Shown here: positions 5,800 to 11,685 of the stretch, piece by piece | Layout: every line of letters begins with the position of its first letter | Position numbering within the stretch: position 1 is the first letter of the stretch | Origin: a virus | Length of the DNA: 37,091 nucleotides | Virus record (IMG/VR): IMGVR_UViG_3300024999_000236 | Coordinates: 1 to 37,091 of that record | Strand: one strand, 5' to 3' | Position numbers and translations under genes: made by a program | Notes under the pieces: generated by a model | Database searches by the model: none | Seen by the model: only the letters and a program-made list of their open reading frames with translations | What the model was told of the DNA's origin: nothing

Positions 5800-7920
5800 A
5801 TGAGAATCAAATTAATTACAGACAAAGTAAATTATCAGAGCAAACCAAAAGGTGGAGAAATCGGAACAATAATAAACAGAATGGCAATTGGAACGGCAAA
5901 AGAATATTCAATTGAGGAAATTAAACAAAATATCTTATCAGGAAAAACTATTAGACCATCTTATTGCGGAGCTCAAGAAACAGATTGGATATCACAACAA
6001 GTATTTATGATTGATATTGATAATAAACCAGTTAAACCTAAAAAGATGTCAGAAATTGATTATGAAATATTAACTGAACAATATCTTAAAGAAAATCATA
6101 GAACATATGAAGAAATAATTGAACATTGTAAAGAGATAGATATAATACCAAATTTCATTTATACTTCTTTTAATCATAAAGAAAACCACCATAAAATGAG
6201 ATTAGTATTTGTACTAGATAAAGTTATAACTGATGAAAATACAGCAAAAAGAATATTACTCTATTTAATGGAATCTATTGGAGAAGTTGATGAAACATGT
6301 AAGAATCTAAATAGAATATTCTTTGCAGGTAAAAATATAGTATTTGATTCTGGTAATATATTAAATAGTAATTATATTATAGAGTTATCTAAAGATATTA
6401 TTGTAGAGGATTCTAAACCTATAAAGGTTAAAAGTAATAAAATAAATAATAATAATAATAAGGGTAAAAGTCTTATGGAAAGGTATCCTAAACTCTATAA
6501 TAAATATTATAAGATTAAGGATATTGTGAGAGGGTTAAGGGTGACTAGTATATATACTTATAGAAGTAACTCCTTTAATACTTTGGTCACTGTTTCTCAA
6601 CGGTTCGGAAACCCCTCTCGCACAAAGGTATTAGGTAATCCCAAATCTTCTCCCTCTATAAAAGAGAGATATAATATTAAAGCATTAATAAATAGGGAAG
6701 TAGAATATTTACAAAATAGTTTGAATTGTGATCCTATAGTTTTTGATAATAAGGAAGATTTTTGGTATCACATTTATTATAACATTAATATGGCTGAATT
6801 ATTAGAGTTTAAATATCCTTCATCAGTTAAATGTCTATTTCACAAAGATAGTAATCCGAGTGCAAGTATATTTCAAACTAATGAAGGAAAATGGCTATAT
6901 AAATGTCATAGTGGTAAATGTGGAGTAGCAATGAATACTAAACAATTAATTGAAAAACTTGGTGGATTTAAGAGTGAATATAGAGCTATAGAATTTATTA
7001 AGACAATATTCAATTTATCAATAAAAGAAACTCAATGGAGTATTGAACAGAAAGCAAATCTTGATTCAATCATTAATACAATGAATCTAAATAAGTTTAT
7101 GGATTTATGTCCTCAAACAGATAAAAATATTAGATATGTTAAAGAATTATTTTTAGTAATGGCAGGTATTGCTCAAAATAATATTTATGGTGAAAATTAT
7201 ATGAATTCAGATGGGGATGCTGTATTCTTTGTTTCATTGAGTGAACTAGCAAGGATTACAAAAACTGCATCAAATAATTTAAAAAGAATTAGTCAAAGAT
7301 TGGCTGTTTTAACTTATCATGATTTAATAAGGAAATTAGATGATGATAAAATTCCTCCAAAAATGCTTGCTAAAGCTCAAGCAATAGCAATATCGCACAA
7401 GATGACACAAAGAGTTAGTTATTATTCTATTCCTTCATGGGTATTCGACCAACTTAACAATATTGAATCTCAAGGAGTTAAATGGAAACAAAATGGATAT
7501 ACAGTAAAAGGTACTTCATATGAGATGTTTTATAGAACAGAAGGGTTAGAGGTTGCACAAAATATTTACCCTCAATATAAAAAGGTTGCTTCTAAGGATA
7601 TTGATTATGAAACAGGAGAAATAATAGAATCGATTAAAGATAGAACTACAACTAAGAAAAGTGATGAAAGAGTTGAAAATATTGTTTCAGTTGTTGAGAA
7701 GTTGGTAAGTGAAAAGAATTACACTACTGAGAAAGAAATTGTATTATATTTATCTGAAGAATATAAATGGGAAGTAACTGAAATTCAACTTCGTAAAATG
7801 AGAGGAGAATTAGAGAAAATAGGATACATTAGGATTAGAGCAAATAAAGAGTTAAAAGAAAGATATTCTGTTCAGAGTAATGGGTATCCGGTGATTATTT
7901 GCAAAGATGAGAAGAATTAA
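5800..7920 (+). CDS. AEP-superfamily DNA primase with internal zinc finger and C-terminal winged-helix-like region
   Basis: This 706-residue replication protein starts at ATG 5800; an upstream in-frame TTG (5779) overlaps the conserved leader. Residues about 1-200 resemble prophage archaeo-eukaryotic-type primases: metal-binding Asp72-x-Asp74 in VFMIDIDNK, then IYTSFNHKENHHKMRLVFVL and LNRIFFAGK. After a variable linker (about 200-290), residues about 335-390 form a CHC2-like zinc finger with Cys345, His348, Cys369 and Cys374. A helical middle follows; the end (about 620-700) looks like a winged helix. It would make primers for phage replication. No replicative helicase is in the window. Codons of the linker (about 6530-6670) are noticeably richer in C and G than the flanks, suggesting a mosaic or inserted segment. 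Confidence 0.75.
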   Translation: MRIKLITDKVNYQSKPKGGEIGTIINRMAIGTAKEYSIEEIKQNILSGKTIRPSYCGAQETDWISQQVFMIDIDNKPVKPKKMSEIDYEILTEQYLKENHRTYEEIIEHCKEIDIIPNFIYTSFNHKENHHKMRLVFVLDKVITDENTAKRILLYLMESIGEVDETCKNLNRIFFAGKNIVFDSGNILNSNYIIELSKDIIVEDSKPIKVKSNKINNNNNKGKSLMERYPKLYNKYYKIKDIVRGLRVTSIYTYRSNSFNTLVTVSQRFGNPSRTKVLGNPKSSPSIKERYNIKALINREVEYLQNSLNCDPIVFDNKEDFWYHIYYNINMAELLEFKYPSSVKCLFHKDSNPSASIFQTNEGKWLYKCHSGKCGVAMNTKQLIEKLGGFKSEYRAIEFIKTIFNLSIKETQWSIEQKANLDSIINTMNLNKFMDLCPQTDKNIRYVKELFLVMAGIAQNNIYGENYMNSDGDAVFFVSLSELARITKTASNNLKRISQRLAVLTYHDLIRKLDDDKIPPKMLAKAQAIAISHKMTQRVSYYSIPSWVFDQLNNIESQGVKWKQNGYTVKGTSYEMFYRTEGLEVAQNIYPQYKKVASKDIDYETGEIIESIKDRTTTKKSDERVENIVSVVEKLVSEKNYTTEKEIVLYLSEEYKWEVTEIQLRKMRGELEKIGYIRIRANKELKERYSVQSNGYPVIICKDEKN

Positions 7921-7954
7921 AATTTGATTTTTTTATCTATCTTTAAAATCCCAT

Positions 7955-8051
7955 CTCAATCAAATCCACAATCCAATCACACGCACCACAATCGTCTGTG
8001 TTGAGTCAGAATTTGTTGATTGTAATATCGTAAGGGTTGGATTGATTTGAG
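7955..8051. repeat. Nested imperfect inverted repeats between convergent genes
   Basis: An outer imperfect repeat pairs CTCAATCAAATCCACAATCC (7955-7974) with GGGTTGGATTGATTTGAG (8034-8051) with small bulges. Inside it, ACAATC (7988-7993) pairs with GATTGT (8018-8023). The region lies between the primase stop and the bidirectional terminator. It could be an RNA fold in the primase 3' end, a cruciform or an origin-like element; the function is not known. Confidence 0.4.
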
Positions 8052-8088
8052 TGTTTAGAGAGTATAAAATTAATAAAAGCACTAAAGA

Positions 8089-8119
8089 AAAGAGACTCTA
8101 AGGGGTTTAGAGTCTCTTT
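8089..8119. terminator. Bidirectional terminator between primase and antirepressor
   Basis: AAAGAGACTCTAA (8089-8101) and TTAGAGTCTCTTT (8107-8119) form a perfect 13-pair stem with a 5-base loop. A-rich and T-rich flanks make it usable from both sides, as expected between convergent genes. Confidence 0.85.
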
Positions 8120-8160
8120 AAATCAATTTCAATTAAACAATATTATTTCTTATTTACCTC

Positions 8161-8961
8161 CTAAACAATCTCATGTAATCTATACATTTCCTCTACTAAA
8201 ACATTCACCTCGTTCTCATATAATTTACACGCAATGGAATATAACTCATCTATCATTCCAATTTCCTCAATATATTCTAATTTGCTTCTTAATTGGGTTT
8301 TATGAGTTTTATTATAAAATTCCATTCTAGCATTTATTCTAGTTTTATATTTTTGTTCAAAATTAAAGTACAATTCTTTCCATCTATCATTAAAATTACT
8401 ACATTTCATTACAACTCGATTAAGGATTTGTCTTTTAGAAGCAAGAGGTATATCTTCGACCAATCCTTTAATAATATCAGATTTATAATCAATATCACTT
8501 TTTTGTTTAGCAATTATTCCATTTTGATTAGTAATAACTGCAAGTGTTGACTTAAATAACATTTTAGTTGGTTCATCTGCAAATGGTAAATATGTACCAA
8601 TGAATTGTTCTGGATCAGCTACAAATCCTCCTGTCTTACGAATTGTAGGAAGAACAACATCAAATACCCACGATTCAAATTTTTCAGCAGAAGGAAGTTT
8701 TGATCTAGCTATAAGTCTATATAGATTTCCCTCTGTGATTAAGTTTATTTCTTGCTTTCTACCCATATTATCTATGACCTCGTGTTTCACGACCCCATCT
8801 TTTTTACAATGTCTTCCAATAGCATCGTGTGGATTTGCATATCCTAACATTGTTGCCGTAGATGTTGCTCCAAAATATTCTTTACCATTAATTGTGCAAA
8901 TTTGCAATTCTCCAAATTGCTCATTCATAAATACTTGTAATTCGGTTGTCATTGTTGTCAT
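8161..8961 (-). CDS. Bro-N family antirepressor with ORF6C-like C-terminus
   Basis: The product has 266 residues from the ATG at 8961. An upstream ATG at 8982 is possible, but AGAGGT sits correctly for 8961. Residues about 5-110 match the Bro-N domain: FGELQICTINGKEYFGAT, then GRHCKKDGVVKHE, NLITEGNLYRLI and the closing FESWVFDVVLPTIRKTGGF. The C-terminal 100 residues (SKRQILNRVVMKC, then DRWKELYFNFEQKY, then LRSKLEYIEEIGMIDELYSI) resemble the ORF6C/ORF11CD3 module of phage antirepressors. It is transcribed away from the repressor gene from a TTTACA/TATAAT promoter about 160 bases upstream. Such proteins bind DNA or repressors in the lysis-lysogeny switch. Confidence 0.85.
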   Translation of the reverse strand: MTTMTTELQVFMNEQFGELQICTINGKEYFGATSTATMLGYANPHDAIGRHCKKDGVVKHEVIDNMGRKQEINLITEGNLYRLIARSKLPSAEKFESWVFDVVLPTIRKTGGFVADPEQFIGTYLPFADEPTKMLFKSTLAVITNQNGIIAKQKSDIDYKSDIIKGLVEDIPLASKRQILNRVVMKCSNFNDRWKELYFNFEQKYKTRINARMEFYNKTHKTQLRSKLEYIEEIGMIDELYSIACKLYENEVNVLVEEMYRLHEIV

Positions 8962-9124
8962 GTTTTTATTTACCTCTTTCATTAATTTTATTTTTGTATT
9001 GTTACGATTTACAAAGTTGTTGAAATTTTCATCATTATGTATAAATTATCTCTCAAGGCCCATCTCTGATAATAATATCACTTCCTTTCTATATTATATT
9101 TTATACATTTGTATCACCTTCATC

Positions 9125-9153
9125 ATTATACCTGATTGGAATTGATTTGTAAA
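9125..9153 (-). promoter_or_regulatory. Promoter for the Bro-N antirepressor
   Basis: Reading the minus strand, TTTACA (9153-9148) and TATAAT (9130-9125) are separated by exactly 17 bases. It lies back to back with the plus-strand promoter at 9170-9199. Confidence 0.7.
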
Positions 9154-9169
9154 GTATAAAATAAAATTA

Positions 9170-9199
9170 TTGACATGAATATGTTTTGTATGATATTAT
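9170..9199 (+). promoter_or_regulatory. Distal promoter for the repressor
   Basis: TTGACA at 9170-9175 and TATTAT at 9194-9199 with an 18-base spacer. Only 16 bases separate its -35 box from that of the opposite promoter, so the two could interfere or share operators. Confidence 0.6.
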
Positions 9200-9276
9200 G
9201 CTTATATAAATGTAAAGGTTGCTTATTGTTTCACTCCTTATACATATGTTTTGATTTTATAGACATATGAGTATTA

Positions 9277-9285
9277 TGATATAAT
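9277..9285 (+). promoter_or_regulatory. Proximal extended -10 promoter for the repressor
   Basis: TGATATAAT is an extended -10 box (TGnTATAAT); no good -35 is seen at 17 bases. It lies 24 bases before the repressor start, leaving a short leader with TGGAGTGATT as ribosome binding site. Confidence 0.5.
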
Positions 9286-9309
9286 AGATAGGAATGGAGT
9301 GATTGGAAT

Positions 9310-9516
9310 ATGGCAATTAAGAATAGATTAAAAGAGATTATGGATGAGAGAGGTCTGAAACAGATTTGGCTTGCAGATAAGATTGGGATAGATAGAAGTA
9401 CATTATCATCTGTGATTGCAAATAGAAAAGGAACAAATTTAGAAACTGCTATGCGTATTGCTCATACTTTAGATTTGAAGATGGAAGATATATTTGAATT
9501 AGCTAATGATGATTAA
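9310..9516 (+). CDS. Small Cro/CI-type repressor (HTH_3)
   Basis: This 68-residue protein consists almost entirely of one xre-type helix-turn-helix: LKQIWLADKIGIDRSTLSSV is the HTH core, with supporting helices from KNRLKEIMDERG and LETAMRIAHTLDLKMEDIFEL. It would bind operators in the preceding region as a dimer and control the divergent antirepressor and its own gene. It lacks the C-terminal oligomerisation or cleavage domain of lambda-type CI, so induction probably works through antirepressors rather than RecA-stimulated cleavage (inference). The start at ATG 9310 is supported by AATGGAGTGATTGGAAT. Confidence 0.9.
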   Translation: MAIKNRLKEIMDERGLKQIWLADKIGIDRSTLSSVIANRKGTNLETAMRIAHTLDLKMEDIFELANDD

Positions 9517-9550
9517 GGAAAACTTTTTGATAGATTATGAAAATTTAATG

Positions 9551-9579
9551 TTGACATAACCAACAATTTCTTCTATAAT
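9551..9579 (+). promoter_or_regulatory. Strong early promoter upstream of unknown gene pair
   Basis: Consensus TTGACA (9551-9556) and TATAAT (9574-9579) with a 17-base spacer, about 60 bases before the next start codon. It is the closest to consensus in the window together with that at 10406. Confidence 0.8.
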
Positions 9580-9640
9580 AATTGATGTAAGGAAGATTAA
9601 TTCGGCCTTAACAAATATTAGAGTAGAGGAGATACATAAA

Positions 9641-10120
9641 ATGACTAAAGCATATGTAATTAAAGATTCTAATAATCATTATGGTGGTCATCTCAATATT
9701 TTCTCCAACGCAGAAAATGGCAAAGGTGATTACAAGTGGAGTTATTACTCTACTCCTTATCCTTTTTGTTGGTTCGAGTGCGAATGTGATAATTGTGATG
9801 AAATTAATTTAGAGTTACAGAATGAGATTAGTAAATTAAGGGAAATTAATTTATTAGCTGAGTTTGATTTAGATTGGATGATTGAGGAATTTAAGAGTCG
9901 TGAGGATATGGTGGAATTGTTTGTGAGAGGTAGGGATTTAGGTTATGGTAGTAGGGATAGTTTTGTTGTTGTGAAGGATATAAAGAAGAGTTGTGTTGGT
10001 TCTAGTAGGAAAATGTTGAGGGAGATTAGGAAGAAGTATAAGGATATGAGTATGATTAGAGAGATAGATAAGGATAAAGGTGATATAGACGATAAATACA
10101 TAGTAAATGAGTTGGTTTGA
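9641..10120 (+). CDS. Hypothetical 159-aa early protein
   Basis: The ATG at 9641 follows AGAGGAGATACATAA, a good ribosome binding site, and the gene has its own consensus promoter. The N-terminal third contains aromatic and Cys-rich sequence (PFCWFECECDNCDEIN; three Cys spaced C-x-C-x2-C) that might bind metal. The remainder is charged and helical, with LELQNEISKLREINLLAEFD and a basic RKMLREIRKKYKDM. No membrane segment or signal is seen. Position next to the repressor with a strong promoter suggests an early accessory function, for instance superinfection control or anti-defence, but no family is recognised. Confidence 0.6.
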   Translation: MTKAYVIKDSNNHYGGHLNIFSNAENGKGDYKWSYYSTPYPFCWFECECDNCDEINLELQNEISKLREINLLAEFDLDWMIEEFKSREDMVELFVRGRDLGYGSRDSFVVVKDIKKSCVGSSRKMLREIRKKYKDMSMIREIDKDKGDIDDKYIVNELV

Positions 10121-10122
10121 TT

Positions 10123-10308
10123 ATGGGTAAGATTATTGAATTTCCTTGTAGGAATTATTACGAGGAATGGAATTATGAAGAGTATTATGCCAATGAAGAG
10201 TTTGAGGAACAAGATTATGGAAATTGTGGTAGCGAAGTTTTAATTAAGGAGAATTTGTTTAAAGGGTTTATTAGGAAATGTTTGATGTTTGTTTTGATTA
10301 GGTTGTGA
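10123..10308 (+). CDS. Hypothetical small acidic, Tyr-rich protein
   Basis: This 61-residue product starts at ATG 10123, two bases after the upstream stop; the gene is probably coupled to its neighbour and its own ribosome binding site is weak. The first 35 residues are strongly acidic and aromatic (YYEEWNYEEYYANEEFEEQD). The C-terminal 20 are basic and hydrophobic (KGFIRKCLMFVLIRL) and could touch a membrane. A terminator follows within 75 bases. The acidic surface recalls DNA-mimic proteins, but that is only a compositional likeness. Confidence 0.45.
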   Translation: MGKIIEFPCRNYYEEWNYEEYYANEEFEEQDYGNCGSEVLIKENLFKGFIRKCLMFVLIRL

Positions 10309-10348
10309 TTATTGGGATTATTTTGGATTAAGTTAGTTTGAAAATTAT

Positions 10349-10380
10349 GGGGATTTCACTATCCCCTTCCTCTAATTTTT
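10349..10380 (+). terminator. Terminator of the early gene pair
   Basis: GGGGAT (10349-10354) pairs with ATCCCC (10361-10366) over a 6-base loop; the T-rich tail TTCCTCTAATTTTT is interrupted, so termination may be partial. Confidence 0.6.
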
Positions 10381-10405
10381 GTTTTGAATTAATTTTATTT
10401 ATTGC

Positions 10406-10434
10406 TTGACACCATTGTTCTATTCATGTATAAT
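10406..10434 (+). promoter_or_regulatory. Strong promoter for leader peptide and P22_AR_N antirepressor
   Basis: Consensus TTGACA (10406-10411) and TATAAT (10429-10434) are separated by 17 bases. Confidence 0.8.
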
Positions 10435-10459
10435 GAGATAGAAAGGGTGGTGAGGTAAT

Positions 10460-10492
10460 ATGCCTAGAGATCCAACGGATATAGGTATGTAA
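10460..10492 (+). CDS. Ten-codon leader peptide MPRDPTDIGM
   Basis: An ATG at 10460 follows GGTGGTGAGGTAAT, one of the better ribosome binding sites in the window, and runs ten codons to TAA at 10490-10492. It starts about 20 bases after the predicted transcription start and 68 bases before the antirepressor gene. A well-initiated ten-codon frame in a leader usually acts through the position of the ribosome (attenuation or coupling), not through its product. It could equally be the remnant start of a deleted gene. Confidence 0.45.
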   Translation: MPRDPTDIGM

Positions 10493-10559
10493 TTTAGTCA
10501 GGTGGTATAAATCAATAAATAAATAAAATAATATTAAAATGAAAGAGGTAACGAAATAA

Positions 10560-11378
10560 ATGGCAAACGAATTAATGATTAAAGAAGTAGATTTTAATGG
10601 TGCTAATATATTAGTAGCACAAAATATTGATGGTAAAATGTATGCAGGGGTTAAATGGGTTTGTGATGGTCTTGGATTAGATGTTAAAGGACAAAGAGAA
10701 AAAATTCAGAAACATGAAGTATTTTCAAAGGGGGTGGCAACCTTGCCCCTACCTTCAAATGGAGGAATTCAAGATACTATAATGATAGAATTAGATTTTC
10801 TACCTCTTTGGTTAGCTAATATTAATCCCAAATTAGTAGGAGAATCTGTCAAAGAGAAATTAATAATATATCAACTTAAAGCTAAAGATGTACTTGCAAA
10901 AGCATTTCTGCCAGACATAGAGACATTTATTCAAGATTATCTAGATATGGATGAAGATGAAAGAGGAATTGCATATTTTAAAGAAAAGAAACAAAGAAAA
11001 ATGTTAGAACTTCAAAATAAAGAGTTAATTCCTAAAGCAAATTCATTTGACAAACTTATTGGAGCTAATGGAAGTCAAAATATGAATTCAGTCGCAAAGT
11101 CGTTTAAGGTAGGACGTACCAGACTATTTGCATTCTTAAGATATAATGATATTTTAATGACTGGAAGTAAAAATGATAAAGAAAAGCATAATGTTCCTAG
11201 ACAACAATATCTTGAACAAAAATTATTTGTAGTTAGAGAATATACAATTCCTGACGATGATGGTGAAATTGTTAATAGAGTGCAAACTTTGGTGACTAGT
11301 AAAGGGATTGAATTTATTGATAAATTGTTGAAGAAAGTCAATTATAATTTAGATAGTTTTGGTGATTTGGATGATTAA
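10560..11378 (+). CDS. Phage antirepressor, P22_AR_N plus KilAC
   Basis: This 272-residue protein starts at ATG 10560, behind GAAAGAGGTAACGAAATAA. Residues about 5-115 match the P22_AR_N domain: AGVKWVCDGLGLDVKGQREK, then PSNGGIQDTIMIELDFLPLW and LANINPKLVG. After a charged helical linker, residues about 165-262 match KilAC: MNSVAKSFKVGRTRLFAFLR, a wing with VPRQQYLEQKLFVVRE, and VTSKGIEFIDKLL. It would act on a repressor to favour lytic growth. It is the third antirepressor-type gene of the window and has a consensus promoter. Its initiation region resembles that of the Bro-N gene (both read ATGAAAGAGGTAA just before the start). Confidence 0.85.
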   Translation: MANELMIKEVDFNGANILVAQNIDGKMYAGVKWVCDGLGLDVKGQREKIQKHEVFSKGVATLPLPSNGGIQDTIMIELDFLPLWLANINPKLVGESVKEKLIIYQLKAKDVLAKAFLPDIETFIQDYLDMDEDERGIAYFKEKKQRKMLELQNKELIPKANSFDKLIGANGSQNMNSVAKSFKVGRTRLFAFLRYNDILMTGSKNDKEKHNVPRQQYLEQKLFVVREYTIPDDDGEIVNRVQTLVTSKGIEFIDKLLKKVNYNLDSFGDLDD

Positions 11379-11462
11379 GTTAGTAATATAAATACATAAA
11401 TAAACTGTTTTTGTTTTTCCGGCTTTTATTGTTGTTGTGAATGTTGTAAATGTGAATATTTT

Positions 11463-11493
11463 AAGAATCCACTGGTTTTAGTGGGTTCTTTTT
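11463..11493 (+). terminator. Terminator after antirepressor
   Basis: AAGAATCCACT (11463-11473) pairs with AGTGGGTTCTT (11480-11490, one G-T) and is followed by TTT. It is a clear Rho-independent terminator. Confidence 0.8.
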
Positions 11494-11565
11494 GTGCGTC
11501 TATTTTTAATTTTGATAGTTTTAGCAAATCATTGGACGCTTTGATCTTGCTATTAAATATTTTTT

Positions 11566-11604
11566 GTGAGAACAGTCTACTCCTATGGATTGTTCTCACT
11601 TTTT
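11566..11604 (+). terminator. Hairpin with T-run; loop complementary to downstream CATAGGAG
   Basis: GTGAGAACA (11566-11574) pairs with TGTTCTCAC (11591-11599) and TTTTT follows, so it can act as a terminator. Its 16-base loop holds CTCCTATG (11580-11587), the exact complement of CATAGGAG at 11623-11630 and 11666-11673; the second copy is the ribosome binding site of the next gene. Confidence 0.65.
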
Positions 11605-11622
11605 GTATGTAAAAATTTAGAA

Positions 11623-11673
11623 CATAGGAGAAATGGTTTGTTTGGTCTATAAGTAATAAATAAAACATAGGAG
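11623..11673 (+). repeat. Direct repeat AACATAGGAGA carrying a Shine-Dalgarno
   Basis: AACATAGGAGA occurs at 11621-11631 and, preceded by an extra A, at 11664-11674. The first copy is followed two bases later by a seven-codon frame (ATG 11633 to TAA 11656), too close for efficient initiation; the second serves the endonuclease gene. Both copies can pair with the loop of the upstream hairpin. Confidence 0.6.
11650..11663 (+). repeat. Left 14-bp direct repeat flanking endonuclease gene
   Basis: TAAGTAATAAATAA at 11650-11663 is identical to 13090-13103, which begins at the stop codon of the endonuclease. The sequence is A/T-rich, so chance is possible, but the placement matches both edges of a mobile gene. 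Confidence 0.4.
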
Positions 11674-11685
11674 AGTGATTTGTTA

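Larger units (their letters stand above)
8962..9309. promoter_or_regulatory. Lysogeny switch region between divergent antirepressor and repressor genes
   Basis: This gene-free stretch carries a minus-strand promoter (9125-9153) and two plus-strand promoters (9170-9199 and 9277-9285). Two ACATATG copies (9242-9248 and 9263-9269) lie in front of the repressor gene and are candidate operator half-sites. The antirepressor leader is long (about 150 bases) and contains a four-codon open frame with GAAGGTG ahead of its ATG, but no convincing structure was seen. Operator assignment is inference. Confidence 0.5.

Noticed and set aside
8600-9145. Long plus-strand frame opposite the Bro-N gene
   Set aside because: It lies antisense to a well-conserved domain, has hydrophobic mirror composition and no proper ribosome binding site.
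9641-10308. Toxin-antitoxin pair
   Set aside because: Two small co-transcribed genes fit in layout, but neither product resembles a known toxin or antitoxin and there is no autoregulatory operator.
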